The position numbers and the translations under genes are program-made. Positions 1 through 12,300 of a stretch of DNA of 64,000 nucleotides are shown here, piece after piece; within the stretch, counting starts at the first letter, position 1; each line of letters begins with the position of its first letter. The stretch spans positions 198,493 through 262,492 of the forward strand of contig LSRX01000813.1 in NCBI GenBank assembly GCA_001939145.1. The letters are read 5' to 3'. Origin of the DNA: Symbiodinium microadriaticum. Its lineage: Eukaryota; Sar; Dinophyceae; Suessiales; Symbiodiniaceae. A model generated the notes under the pieces. The model was not told where the DNA came from. It made no database searches and worked only from the letters and a program-made list of their open reading frames with translations.

Positions 1-59
<59 letters not shown>
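1..59. repeat. (CT)n then (TA)n microsatellites
   Basis: Bases 1-35 are an uninterrupted CT run and 36-59 a TA run. The left edge of the CT run lies outside the window. Confidence 0.97.
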
Positions 60-1379
60 GTCGCCTCCTGCAGGTGGGCAAAATGTTCATTCTGCAGCCC
101 AAGTCCGATCTAGCGAGGTCCAGGGCCTTGCTGGTTGCCTGTCTGCCTGGGTTTGCATGGCTCGCAACCGAGATGGCAAGGGAATCATGGGCACCGAAGC
201 ATCTGGAAGCACCGAAGCCGTCCTGCAAGTCAATCATCATCGAATTTGCCTCGCTTCCCGCGGCACCTCTTGTGCCATTTCCATTGCAGGTCCCTCAAAG
301 CTCAGGCGGCACTCAAGACTGTGGAAAGCCAGACTTTGAAGCAGGCGATTTCATGTATTTGTTTTGTAAAGACGCCCTTGAAAAGCGCAGCTTCAAAGCC
401 TTTTTCGTCTCAGGCCCTGAATAAGATTCAGGAGAAGGTCAAGAGCGAAGCTGGCGACTCAAAGAGTCAGAGTGACATACTGTAGGGGCATCAATAATTA
501 CCCAATACTGTTTTTGGGCGGTTCCTTATTATAGTTATAGTATAATGGGCCCCAAAACCCTATTCTAATTATTAAGCCCCCTATATTATTCACCCCTCCC
601 CGAGCCCCCCTCACCCCTCTCCGCCTCCCGATGTACCCGCATTTCTGCCATGGTCAGCCCCTTCTGTGACAGCGGATGCTGTTTCTTGCCGCCCGACCCT
701 GCCAGCTTTTTTGTTGTTTGTGCTTCAGCGCTACACTTGGTTTCGCCCCTGCGCTGGTATTACTAACCTTGTTCATGCTGCTTTGTAGGGTCGGCTGAAA
801 CCCTGAGACCTCTGAGCTTCGTCCCCGCTGCTGCTGCTGTTGGTATTTTGCTGCTGGTTCTGGTGCTGTTGCTCTTCTTGTGCTTCTTCCTCTTTTCACG
901 AAAGCTGGGTCCCTGGGCCAAGCTGAGTTTCTTATCAACTGAAGGTTGCAACAAGGGGTGCGGGGAAAGGCCCATTTCTGTGCATTTTCGATGCTTGACT
1001 GCACCAGGAGCTGGATTTGGAAAGGGGAAAATCAACATTGTGAGCTACCAAAGACTTCGACAGTTACGAAGATGGTCATGCGGACGCCACAACTGGAACA
1101 TGTCTTCTGTATTCTGCTTTGACCCAGCTCCACCCAAGGCCAATGGACTGAAGGAGCTCATAGGCCCAGAGAGGACCGAGATTCGGCATGGGACCTGACG
1201 GCACCTTCAGGGGCCTTTCGCATGGTATGTGTTTCAGGCATTAGGCCTTTTCGGCTTGAGGCGCGACAATCATCAGGTGTTTTGAAATTGTTTCAGCGTG
1301 CAAGACCCAGACTGCCATCAAGAGGATGAAGCAGCTCTTCCAGTCTGGAGGCCTTGGTTCAGGGTCTAGCAGCCGAATC
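60..1379. other. No supportable gene
   Basis: I see no frame here with both a credible start and protein-like content. A CTG/CTT-rich stretch at about 826-895 produces a leucine run in one + frame, but it is low-complexity DNA without an ATG. An AT-richer patch (490-590) and a C-rich patch (580-630) stand out in composition only. Confidence 0.5.
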
Positions 1380-1874
1380 CTAGCGGCTTCTTGCTTCCAC
1401 AACGCTCGGCTCCCGCAGGAGGTTCCTGAAGCTACGCGTGGCGTTTCCCTGTGTCCAGGCTCTGCCGGCGCTGCCGCCGAAGGCACCTCTAGTGATGTTC
1501 AAAGACCGGAGGTTGTTGCCCGTTGAGTTGAGACACCCTAGCTTGGACATTGGAGTCGTCGAGAAGAAGTATCCTTCTGAAACATCCTTCTTGAAAGCGT
1601 AAAGGCCAAGAGCGATGTTGTGAATCGTGATAGCAACTCCACAGCTCACGTCACGATCCGGAAAGCAAGGACAGAGTAAAGCTAAGGTCAACGGGACTGC
1701 GTGGCTTCCTTGCCCTTCCCGCTCGTGGCGTATGTTGTTGACGTGTAACGTAGCCGACATGACCCAATCCGGTGAAAGCAAAACCGGGTTGTCGATATTT
1801 TTTGGGCACAACTTAAGCACGGACTCGCAAGAGTTCGAGTTCTGAAGACCGTCCCAGTGCAGGCCCCGTTCCAT
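1380..1874 (-). CDS. Hypothetical protein, 164 aa, single open frame
   Basis: A minus-strand frame runs without stops from an ATG at 1874 to TAG at 1380-1382. The composition is protein-like, with balanced Asn, Ile, Val and His where GC-rich shadow frames are usually Arg/Ala/Pro-biased. It has several cysteines and N-glycosylation-type triplets (NST, NIT, NAT) in the last third. I see no signal peptide, membrane helix or family motif. It lies on the opposite strand to the other genes in the first 50 kb and about 60 bp from the terminal-repeat element at 1937, so it could be an exon, an isolated gene or part of a mobile element. I do not recognise it. A chance open frame is the main alternative. 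Confidence 0.4.
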   Translation of the reverse strand: MERGLHWDGLQNSNSCESVLKLCPKNIDNPVLLSPDWVMSATLHVNNIRHEREGQGSHAVPLTLALLCPCFPDRDVSCGVAITIHNIALGLYAFKKDVSEGYFFSTTPMSKLGCLNSTGNNLRSLNITRGAFGGSAGRAWTQGNATRSFRNLLREPSVVEARSR

Positions 1875-2084
1875 CAGAGGATGCGATGATGCCACTCTTT
1901 GGAAAGGCAGAGTCCAAGCCGGACTCCAAGGCCTGGCCCGGGATAGGGGTCAAAAAAAAACTATTTAAGAGATCAAAAAAAACTATTTGCGGGATCAAAA
2001 AAAACTATTCACAGATCAAAAAAAAACTATTCCTTTGTACAAGCCAAACACAAGCAAAACGCAGCACACAAAGGAACAACAAGC

Positions 2085-2111
2085 AGAAAGACAGAAAGAC
2101 AGAAAGAAGGA

Positions 2112-2163
<52 letters not shown>

Positions 2164-2240
2164 CAGAAAGAAAGAAAGAAGGACAGAAAGAAAGAAAGAA
2201 AGAAAGAAAGAACGAAATAAAGAAAGAAACAAAGAAAGCA
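2085..2240. repeat. (GAAA)n microsatellite
   Basis: About 155 bp of GAAA/GAAAG with few interruptions, inside the inverted-repeat element. Confidence 0.95.
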
Positions 2241-2518
2241 ACAGCCAGAACGAGTTTGGAGTTGTGCAGTAGACATTGCGTGGGCATCTTTCGTGAGCCC
2301 GGTGTCTTGGGCTGTGGGATCTTATATTATATGGTTCCTGTAGGGGTATTGTTCCTTGCAGGGATCTCCGGAGCTGGCTTTTAGTTCAAGATTCATGATT
2401 GCAGGTAGGTCGTGAAGCTAGTGCCGGTGCTTCGCAGCTTGGAAAACGGCTCAGGTCAGATATGAAAGAAGCTGTGCAAATCATGTCAGGCAAGCCAGGC
2501 CTAAGCTCTAGACCCAGA

Positions 2519-2708
2519 CCTACCCTAAACCCTAAACCCAACTCAAAACGCTTCAACCCCGACGCCCAAGAACTTCAAATCTTAAGGCCTTATGCCCCTT
2601 AAAGCCTCTCAACCCCCCAGGCCCTTAAAACCCAAAATCCTGGGCCTGAACAGCTAATCCTTATAAACCCGAAGCCCTGGTAAACCCTAAACCCTAATAA
2701 ACCCTAAG
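2519..2708. repeat. Interstitial CCCTAAA telomere-like repeats
   Basis: Short runs of the Arabidopsis-type telomere heptamer occur at 2522-2540 and 2681-2708, with degenerate copies between. The heptamer is also the dinoflagellate-type telomere unit. A CTGCG pentamer run follows at about 2718-2745. These are only a few units long, so they are interstitial and do not mark a chromosome end. Confidence 0.75.
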
Positions 2709-3228
2709 TCCTAAGCCCTCCCTGCGCTGCGCTGCGCTGCCCTGCCATGCTTTGTCAGCACTGTCACTGCCGTAGGAAACAACTAGTTTTTTTTTGATCT
2801 GTGAATAGTTTTTTTTTGATCCTTGGGAACTTGTTTTTTTTATCCCTTAAATAGTTTTTTTTTTGATCCCTCACCCGCACCCAGGGCATCTCAAGTTGGT
2901 GGCATGAAGCAGAGTCCTTGAGAGGAGCGATAAGAGCAAGACTGTTCTCCACCCACAAAGTTGACCAAGTTCGGAAGACCCGGAAACCGTTCCGCCGTTT
3001 TTTGGATGTACAACTGGCAGAACGATGCCTCAACATGCCCCTGCGTGTCGTACGCCCTCTGAACGACGTTTGGGTCTTTCCAGAGCAGCTCGAACGCGGG
3101 CTGGCATCGGCGCAGAGATTGGACAGCCGGATGTGTCAGAGCTTGCGCATTGCCGACGTTGGGAGCAGGCACTTATCATTCAGCGGAGCTGCGGTGCGGC
3201 CGCAGCGATCACATGGAGAAAGATTATC

Positions 3229-3972
3229 TTATCTATGGGACAGGCTTGCCACGGCGGCTTTGCTTGGCGAGGCGCCGGTAGAACACGACATCTTCACTCG
3301 TGGAGTCTTGCTCACGAAGGCTTCCCTTCCCAGACTGAATGGGTGGCGGTGTAACCAAACAGACGCACAGAAGAAGACCCACAACGAAGAGCCGTGACAG
3401 ACTGCGCAGCGAACAACTTCAAGCTGACGAGCTGACCAAACCGACCAAACCTGTTCCGTGGAGGCCGAAACTTCAGACAACAAGACCAAGAACGGGACAG
3501 GACCGTCCTGATGCCCAGGCAGTGCTCGATGGAGATGCCGCTTGAGTCCATGAAAGTATCTGTGAGCGGCTGTTTCAGCTTTGAGCCCAGAGCTGATGGA
3601 TGCCTGTACGGCCTCTGAGGAGCAGAAGACAAGGTGAGCGAGACGGAGAAGGCTGGGGGGGACAGAGCCAGATGCTCGAAACATGCCTTGTGGACGATGT
3701 GTGTTGCGAAGCATGGCTGAAGTTTGACTGGACTCAAGCACTCTGCAGGCTCCTGCAACGGTGGAGGTGTGAGTCCGGGCTGGACCCCCAGCTTCTGATT
3801 CTGTTCTTTCACCCAATCCTGGGAGATTGACCAACTTGAGCAGAAACGATGTTGGGCAGTCCGGCAGTCCAAGCTGCGACGACCTGCCACAAGAATGATC
3901 TGCAAGCAAGGCGTCTCGGCCTGGCAGCGCCTGACAGCGAGCCGTGCAAGTAGCTGGCGGTGCAGTCAGCAT
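3229..3972 (-). CDS. Weak hypothetical ORF, 247 aa
   Basis: This is the longest uninterrupted minus-strand frame in the first 15 kb. Its composition (Ser, Leu, Ala, Arg, Cys, His) is what a shadow frame of GC-rich DNA often gives, and I find no domain, signal peptide or supporting splice context. A second minus frame and a + frame are open over parts of the same stretch, which weakens the case. It is listed only because of its length. Confidence 0.2.
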   Translation of the reverse strand: MLTAPPATCTARCQALPGRDALLADHSCGRSSQLGLPDCPTSFLLKLVNLPGLGERTESEAGGPARTHTSTVAGACRVLESSQTSAMLRNTHRPQGMFRASGSVPPSLLRLAHLVFCSSEAVQASISSGLKAETAAHRYFHGLKRHLHRALPGHQDGPVPFLVLLSEVSASTEQVWSVWSARQLEVVRCAVCHGSSLWVFFCASVWLHRHPFSLGREAFVSKTPRVKMSCSTGASPSKAAVASLSHR

Positions 3973-5447
3973 TGCAAGATGCAACACCCAAGTCAGTGAG
4001 TAGCATCGTTAGGACATGGATCAGCTGACGCAACTGGGCATAGGCAGAATGCTAGCAGTTGAGTAATTATGAATTCAATGCCTAAAGTGGAGGCTGGATG
4101 CATGGCACGTGAAATAGAGTCTGAGGTCGCATTTCGGATCAGGAGCTAGTCCGCATACATTGACTCTTGCCATCAACTGCTCAGCATGTGCTCTCTGCAG
4201 TTTGGCTTCAAAGCCAGTCATTCACAGCGGCAGGTCCTGTTTACTTCACATCTGGAGGCTCTGCACTCGCTATACGCATGAGGCACAATACCTCGCAATA
4301 CCTCTACGCATCTCTACGTGTGCGCCCAGCTTGGGCTACTGAGCACTCTTTTTAAAAGGTTTCAATTAACGGATGGTGAAACAGATTCAGGATCTGCGTG
4401 TCGGTAGCTGGCACTTGCCCTATCTTCGCTCCTATGGCGGAGCAAGGCCAAATTGCAGGCGGCGAACATGGAGTCAAAGGGCAGATGCGATAGCAGGTGC
4501 AAACCTGGGGCTTGCCGCGCTCAGCGTGGCCTTCCTCTTTGGCATCCTTGGACTGCCAGGAACCCGACACAGGGGCCGCTACATTTCTGCCTTCTTGAGA
4601 AGTTGTCAAGGTTTGCCTTTTTTGCTCTGCGCGCGAAAACCGCTGCCGAAGAGGCCAGCATGCTCGCATCTCCTCCGACCGAGAGCTTCGAGTGATCTGC
4701 ATGCAGGAGGAAAAGCAGGAAAAGCAGCAACTCGGGACTCACAGCAGTCGCGTCGCGGTAAGATTTGAGATCCGGCCTGGCCGGTTTATCTAGTCTCAAA
4801 TCTCTCTCCTTACCTTCTAGAATCCGAGTCAGCTGAGTGCGTGCAGCCTGTTTAGAGCATTTCCACGGAGCAGTTCAGGCCTGTGTCGGTCAGTCGAGGG
4901 AACGAAAAAAGCACCCTCGCGCGGATTGACTTTTGTTTCCTTGCCAAGGCAAGCTGCCGGAGGTCAGAGGCCTCTCTGTCAGGGCTTGAACGTTCCGGCA
5001 ATGCGCACCGACCTCATGGGCCTTCCGTGGCTGCCGGAGCTCCTGCAAAGAGCATCTAAGATCAATCTAAGCATCTAAGAGCTGCTGGGAGGCGACGTGG
5101 TGCGCTGGATCGCATGCAGCGCGGTACCTTGCTCGGAGAGACGCCCACATGCTGCCATTGTATTCAGAAGATCGCCGACGACCTTTCCCAGACCCGGCAA
5201 CTGCCGGCACGGCGGCTAAGACTTACCGATAGCATGCGCATGCACTGCGAGAAGTAGCCTTTCCTGCTAACAATTGGCATTCACTGCTGAACGGCAAAAG
5301 GGGTTGGCTTGGGAAGCGCAGAAGAAGCTCCTGACTCCTTGCGAGAAAGCAATGATTGGAGTCGCAGACGCGAAACGAGCTGAGATCTGAAAGCGCACAG
5401 CCTTGGCCTTGTCAATCGCTTTGGCAAGACGCGGCCTCCCTGGGCTG
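3973..5447. other. No supportable gene
   Basis: Several frames are open for 60-130 codons on both strands, but none has protein-like regularity or convincing splice sites. This could hold 5' exons or introns of the + strand gene that becomes visible at 5448. Confidence 0.4.
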
Positions 5448-6115
5448 AGGTGCGGCACGTGCTGCCGGCGGTGGAGAAGCTGACGAAGCAGAGGGCTTGG
5501 ATGAGGGGTCGTGTCTCATTGTGCCACTGCCAGTCAAATCTGAGGATGAGCCGGAGAATCAGGCCGGCAACAAGAAAGCGAATGCCGCCAAAGAGCAAAA
5601 GAAGCAGGTGCCCCGAGCATCCCCGAGCGTGACGGCTCCGCATGAATGCAACGAGTAAGTCCTTAACTTCCAATCTGCTGTGGAATCCGAGACGACAGTC
5701 ACCTGCAGCACAGGAGAGAAGAGCACAGCAGCAAGCAGAAAGAGAGGCCACGAAGTTGGCATGCATGCTGCTAATTCGTCCGGCTTTGATTTTGGATTGC
5801 GGATTTCCTGAGGCCTATCAGCAGAAGCAGGACAAGAAAGACAAGTGCTCTGCGAAAAAAAGGCTCGAGTTCTCTAAAGAGGATCCCATATCATCAGCTC
5901 CAGGTATGCGCAGAAGCAGCAGGCCCGTGAGGCAGAGCGGTTGCGGCGAGATGCGGAGGACGAGCAGGATCGGACGTAAGTTTCGTTAGAGGACGCTGGT
6001 CTCAGGTCTGCATCGTCCTGGTCATGTGCAGGCCAGGAAAGAAAAGGAGAAACGGGAGAAGGAAGAACTGGACAAGCAAGGCTCCAAGTGCTGCTGGCGC
6101 TGCAACCTGTGGTAA
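5448..6115 (+). CDS. 3' exons of a charged coiled-coil protein
   Basis: Three consecutive stretches on + read as highly charged protein. The first (about 5448-5654) is acidic then Lys/Asn/Ala-rich (EDEPENQAGNKKANAAKEQ). The second (about 5904-5975) has the heptad-like RYAQKQQAREAERLRRDAE and follows a CAG acceptor. The third (6032-6115) also follows a CAG and reads KEKEKREKEELDKQ, then a Cys/Trp-rich tail (CCWRCNLW) and TAA at 6113-6115. A GTAAGT lies at 5976, but phase continuity favours a GA-type donor a few bases earlier, so that boundary is not fixed. Low-phase exons between 5655 and 5900 are possible. The start lies upstream and was not found. I do not recognise the family; a coiled-coil structural role is inference. 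Confidence 0.5.
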
Positions 6116-9100
6116 AAGCAGCGTCATCGTCCAGCTTTTCAACAAGAAAGTACCCACGCACGTGTATGTAAGGTTATGCATGTATATATGTACACTTCGA
6201 TTTTATGTATGTGTGTATGTACGTGGTAACCACCCCCCCTCCCAAGACCTGCCTCGAGGCATCTTCTCCTTAAACCTACACTTACAAACCTGTGCATGCC
6301 GTATTTACAACTACATGAACGACGTGCATTTTACAGTGCAATTCAGTAGATATTTCGCTACAGACATGAGCATGCACATGTTATTACAGCGTACACAGAC
6401 CACCAACCAATCAAACAAGCATCGGGCACATTTTTATTTTCTGCTTCGAACTTTGATCAGTGTTGATTTCACGGAAAAATCAGTCATCTTCAATGTTCAA
6501 TGCACAGAACAATTCCTCCACCACCTCTCCGCCGCATGAGACGGCGAGACCGACTAGCTCTTCGTGGACGCCGACAGCCCTGTTGAGGGGTAGCACAGTC
6601 TACCGTGCAGATCAGAAGGACAAGACCTGCCAGACCGAAGCATGGTTGATTCCTTCCCCGAGGCCGTTGAATGAGTACGTTGATCGTGAAGTACCAGTTT
6701 CGACTGCAGAGCCGGATGGTTGCACGAGGCCGCCGTGGGTCTCAGAGAGCCTCGAGCATTTCCATACGCTGGACTACTGTTGGGGTCTTCGGAATGTTAG
6801 CAGCCGGAGACTTGCCTTCCGCACGCTGTGCCACGACAACTTCGGCAGGAACAAATACCCGGATAGAGCCACTGGGAAAGCTATCCATTTAATGTTGAAC
6901 TGTTTTTGAGTGTTTTTGAAAATTTCATGGAAAACATTTCCAAGAATCTCCCATGTTCAATGCATGAAAACTTCAGTGTTGAGTTGGTTTTAGGCTTTTG
7001 TGCTTTGAACACTGAACATCGAAGATTTGCCGAGCACCTGATGAAGGAATCTTCAATGTTATAGAATACTTCCGCCAAAAGGCTTTTGCCAGTCACACGA
7101 CTCTTGTTTCCCTTGTAGGGTACCCGTACATACACACACACACACACACATGCTGCCCAAGCCGTGTGTCAAGATGATCAGCTCCGACACAATCCGCATA
7201 AACGTCTTGCACACAGGGGCATGCCATTCTGAGACGAAGCAACCTGCCACAGCTGGCTCGTGGTTCTACTTGTGCTGCCAACTAAAGAATCGAACACAAG
7301 AAGGTTTACTCGCAGATTTCCTGAGCGGATTGGTAACTGAGGTGGAAGGAGATGTTTGCGGTGGAGTATGAGGGCGAGGACTGCACACGACGCTCAAAGC
7401 ATGTTACAGGGTCTGCAGGCGTGGATCATTCGAAGGCATGTGATGCAGAAATGGATTCTACAGCCTAGCAGGATGACGCTGCCACAGCTGGAGAGTCAGC
7501 CGCGGGCTCACCGTAAGTTCGGAATTCAACAGAACCTGGCCTTGCATGACCCACATTTTGTCTTGACATGTCCTGACTCCTGCAGCACATGCCCCGCGCG
7601 CATGGGCGAGTCACGGGAGATTTGGTTGTCTGGAGCTTGCATGTCGGCCAAGATGTTCCCGCACTGCTTCACCAGTTCAAAGCTTTGTAGGTCGACGGCG
7701 TGCCGCGGTGCACTTCAAGTCTTGCCGATTGCTAGCCCGAGTCATGTTTCGAAGCACGGCAAGCGTTTTCGCCCGCTTCTAACTACCCTGTCGGTCTAGA
7801 CAGGAGTCCGCCTCTTCGTAAGCCCTCGGCTGGGCCAACCCCCTCTATGCTTCCCAAGCCAGACCCGTGACAGCACGGAAGAGGACGTCCCTGCCCGTCC
7901 ACTGGGGAGTGCGCCGTCCACGGTAATGCAGTTCTTGTCTGGATGGCGATCTGGTATGTTTGAAGCCTAAGAGCGAGCCTGCTGGAAAAAGCAACAGCAC
8001 GTGAAGGTTTCGTTTCTCTCGCTCGAATCGCGCTCACAAGGAGGGTGCGTAAGTTTTGTCACCTTGCCGCATGTTTTAAATCCACACCGAGCCTGAGTGT
8101 GCATTAGCTATGGATTTCACCGGTTCCGCTGAAGTAGATGAGCACTGCGCCAAACTTTGCAAAAAGGCCTGCCATGCATGGAAATCACACGGCACAGGTA
8201 TTCCAAGCACTCTGTGCACAACAGAGGAATGAGCATCAACAAGTGATAGACCTGTACCCAAAAAACTAGAGAACTCCTACGACTTGGCACCAAGGCGTTG
8301 GAGCAGTGCCCTTGCCGCAATACGGTCTCGACTTGGCTTCGGCCGCGCAATTCACGTGGAGCTGTCATTGTTCATGCATTGTCAAGACCGCGGCTCAGAT
8401 GGGAAGTTGTGAGAATCATTATGGATGGTGCTTGCCCAGGTTCATTGAGTATGTCAAGCTTCGAAAAGTGGTGAATCTGGAGGCCTCGGCATCCCTCCAC
8501 TTCACTGCGCTTCTCCAAAAGTCACAGTGTGAAACACCTTCGGAGCAGTTCCTGGGGTCGAGCTTCGGCATCCTCGGGTTTGGCACAGTCTCGTCCAGGA
8601 CCTGGCTGCCGAATTCCGCATGAGAACTGTTACAGCCATCAACCGGCGACTTGGCCAAAGCTGGTTGCAGCGTCTCACTCGGAGAGGGTCTTCGAATGTC
8701 AGCCCAGGCTCGAAGAGCTTGAAAAGATGGGTGCGATCCCCGGAAAATACCGGAAAAAAGAATGCAGGAATCCAAAGCATCGGCAACGACACCGAGACAG
8801 GGGGCAAATCCAGCGCCGGAGGCAGTTGCAGAACTGGTGATTGAACCCCATGAATCTGGCAGAGAGGAGAAAGCCCATGAGAGAAAGAACCTGTCCCTAA
8901 GTCAGTCCAAACGTGAGGAGTTTGGTAATTTTAGGTGTCTCTGCGTGGATGAACTTGAGAACCTTGAGGTCGATTAAGTGGAATTTTCGACGACCGCGGC
9001 AAGTACATCTACATCACAGCAGAGGCAGTATTGCAAACACTGCGGGGCCTCTCATGCTTAAGTGGACTGTCCGGCGAACCGTCTCGCAAAAAGAACACCT

Positions 9101-9328
9101 GTGGACAGGTCGCTGCAGCTAGGTCATTCTTTCTACGACGCCAGCTTTTTAACAGTGTCCTGCTGCTGATTGCAGGGCGCCATGAGGATCGAGCGGTAGA
9201 CTGTGCGATTCGGCCTGGATCGCAGGAAATGGGCGAAGTTGCAGCCTGGCTCAAGCGCAAGGGCCGCGTAAACCGCGCAGTGCCTGGGCCACGTGTTTTG
9301 TGACTCCTTTTTTCGGCTTTTGGGTCAG
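6116..9328. other. Sparse region, possible isolated exons
   Basis: AT-richer DNA at 6150-6500 and 6890-7150 looks like UTR or intergenic sequence. A + frame at 6460-6909 (149 aa) and a + stretch near 8780-8975 (charged, Glu/Arg/Lys-rich) are possible exons but lack clear splice context. I see no domain. Confidence 0.35.
7130..7150. repeat. (CA)n microsatellite
   Basis: About ten CA dinucleotides. Confidence 0.9.
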
Positions 9329-12300
9329 GGACTGGCTTCACGGAAGGCATTGACTTGCCAGGAGTTGGTCGCCGGCTGTAACAAGCTCATCCGACTTGAT
9401 CCCACGGCAGAGGACAAGGTGGGTCAACAAATCTTTTGAATTTTGCTATTCATCAGTTTAAGTCTTGCAAGACTCGATGTTTGTTGTTTGTGCAAAGGCG
9501 AAGCTCGAAGCGGAGGTGAGGACGGCAGAGGAGAAGCTGGAAGGCCAAAGGGTTCGGCTACCTTGCTCGGTCGGAATCGCAACGGACGGCCTTGAATATC
9601 TGGCTCAGCTTCTCGTCCCTCCGCACAATTGCGATCGACGGCGAAGTTGCGTTTGACACCGAGCATCCCGTCCCCGTCAGGCGTCGATGAAGGGGCTCAG
9701 TGACGTGAAGAAAATGGGTGCGCTGAGCCGGATTGTTGAACAGCTCGGGTTTCAAAGGCGAAAGGTGAGGGGTTCCTGTGGTCGTTGCGGTAACCTGATC
9801 CCTGCCTCAGTGGAGCAATGTCTCAGAGAGGTGCCGCCCTTGGAGTGCTCTAAAGCTCCGCTGCCATCCGCCCCTTTGTGCTCAGAGTTTCGGGGAAACA
9901 CCGCCAGCCGCCCAAGAATAACTCTGGCTCTTGCCTGAGATGCACATCCTGTCAGATCGCAGATCGCCTCCGCAGCTCATGCACCCCTGACATGCTCCGA
10001 GGCCTCTAAGATGATGTACAGGCCCGCCGAGACCGTCAAGCCTCCGTCACGGAGTGCCGGAGACAGCTTGAACATGTCTTGATGGGCAGCTGCGCAGTGA
10101 AGTCACGAAGCGCAGGGCCCAGCCAGCCGCCATGAACGCCGCTTTGCGACGACGTCGCCCTTCGTGGCAAAGAGCTCGGAGTGGGATTGAATGCTATGAG
10201 CCTGATCCACTACTGGAGTGTGCCCGAGGTTGGCCGCGGTGGTCGCAGCCGTGCTGCTAAGCAGTTGGCAAGGTTGCGTGAATGGAGCGAAAGATCTATT
10301 TGCTCTGATAAAGACAGAAGACCAACCCAAGTACGTAGTCCGCAGACTTCGCCGTCAGAGACCTCACACTCGCCGCTGCGACGTCTGGCACGAAGGTTTC
10401 TCTTTCCTCGGCTCAATGCCCACGGGACAGCAGGCACAGGCAGGGCACAAGCAGCAGGGGAGTTGTTCACTGGCGTTCACAACAGGCGCACAAGACGGCT
10501 CGGCAAGCCTCCGTGGTTGACAGCCTCAAGAACCCGGTCTGGGCCCGTGTCCTTGCCGGCTGGATCCTGCTGTTGAATAACGTGGAACTACGTGGAAGCA
10601 GGTCAAGACAGTGTCCGAGACTATTGACGAGTTCTACAAGGCGGCTTGTTGGCCGTACCGTGGGGAGAAATCAGCAACCAGGACGTATCAGGTGGAATGC
10701 AGAGCGCGGTGTTTTGCTGGAGCCTTTCCCTGGTCACAGGGATACCCGAAGCCGCCGGTGCTCCCGATGAGCCCTGGCTGCATCAGCGTGTTGAAGCGGG
10801 GAATGCACAGTAGCACATAAAGGCCATTGATGGATTTGACCTGCTGAGGTACAGGAGTTTCCTGGTTGATTTCATCACTCAAGTGGCCCCGCCCTCTGCA
10901 CTGCATGGAAGACACAGAGACACACTCACACAGACGTACAGACACACAGGCACCAACCGTACCGCACCGCACCACCACCACACCATACCCCCCACACACG
11001 CACGCACATGCACGCGGACAGGCAGGCGGGCAGGCAGGCAGGCCGGCAGGCAGACAGAGACAGATAGACAGACAGACAGACACTGGCTGTCCGTCGGCTG
11101 GAAAGCAGGGAGAAGCCTTGCAGCGCCTTCTTTCCATGCAGATCACAGAACATTCAGAATGTCATATTTTTGTTTCCTGAACCCTTTCCCATTCTTGCTG
11201 ATACTGTCAGCACCTGACCATGGTGGACTCCCGATTCAAGTACGACGCAATCTTTGGACTTGGGATGAGGCCTTCTCGTGCTGGAGTTCCTGCCGCGTTT
11301 GAGTGCGTTCATGCGACTGGCACCCTGGCGTGCTGTGAGCTTGGAGGCACTTCTACTCCGGGCTTATGGGCAACTACGACAAGCTTGTCATGAGTTCGAG
11401 CCTTCCGGTAAGCCGGCAAGCGAGTCCGGAGCAGCTGGGATGGTGCGCCCAGGTGAGGAGTCAGAGAAGATTTGGAAGGCCTTGAACACCGCCATGGGAA
11501 TGAAGCCGGACCAGGTGGCCCGGTCGTGGTAGCAAGAACGCAGAGACTTCACAACCCGCGAGAGGTCACTGCCGACGCAGAAGCTGTTGCCAAGTATGCC
11601 AGCCGCGGCCACAGCAGGTGTATTCCATTATGTCATGGGAGCTTCAACCTAAGTCATATTCTTAGGCTCGACTTCGCCAGCTGAAATCCTGCAGCACATG
11701 GAGGCTGTCCCACACACTGCTGATTTCAGCCTCAGTCTGACAAGCGTACGCCGGGCCAACCCTCGCCCGAGATGCCTGCTGGCCAGAAAATGTGCTAGGG
11801 CACGGCCAAGCCTTCCGATGCCAAGATCGGCACTGCTTTCGAGCAGATCCAGCCAGTGCCCTGTGGCCTGCGGCGCTAAGCGATGTAGTTCGTAGATACT
11901 GCAATTCTGGCCTGCAGAGGTCTTCGCTCTACAGCATGACCTACAGCATTGGCTTGTTCCGCATCATGGAGCTGAGCTGCAGCCTTCGACCGCGGACTGT
12001 CTTTGGGTGATGCTTCCGGGTAGAATGGGTCCAAGGTGGCGTGGAGGTCAACAAGGCCAATGCAGAGGAGTGGGCAAAGGCCCTGAAGATTGAGCCTGCG
12101 TCGTGGGCACAGCACGTCGTTTTGCCAGTACACATCGGCGAGATGCCAAGCCGATCAAACAATAAGGTCCAAGGTCACTTCTGACCTTGAAACATACAAG
12201 TCCTGCCGGCCAGCTTACAGATGCAAGCGTCACGCACGGACCGAAGAGCCCAATTACGACGTCCACCCTCAGCTTGAAAGCAGAAAAAAGCAGCAGCGGC

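Larger units (their letters stand above)
1937..2885. mobile_element. Terminal-inverted-repeat element with poly-A sub-repeats
   Basis: The left arm (about 1937-2032) has four units of the form GATC-A8/9-CTATT plus a variable tail: TTAAGA, TTGCGG, TCACA, TTCC. The right arm (about 2781-2885) is its reverse complement with four units in the same order: TTAAGG, a diverged unit, TCACA, TAGTTG. Matching unit order makes this a true inverted repeat of about 85-95 bp and not scattered A-tracts. The outer ends are also similar (GGGATAGGGGTC against GGGTGAGGGATC when both are read inward). The interior holds a GAAA microsatellite and CCCTAAA repeats and no transposase frame, so a non-autonomous (MITE-like) DNA element fits best. 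I could not identify a target-site duplication. Confidence 0.7.

Noticed and set aside
848..1198. + frame beginning with a leucine-rich, signal-like stretch
   Set aside because: There is no ATG; the leucines come from CTG/CTT-rich low-complexity DNA.
1950..2290. Long open frames of Lys/Glu or Phe/Leu/Ser on both strands
   Set aside because: They are translations of the GAAA microsatellite and A-tracts.
2519..2708. True telomere
   Set aside because: Only a few degenerate heptamers, flanked on both sides by ordinary sequence.
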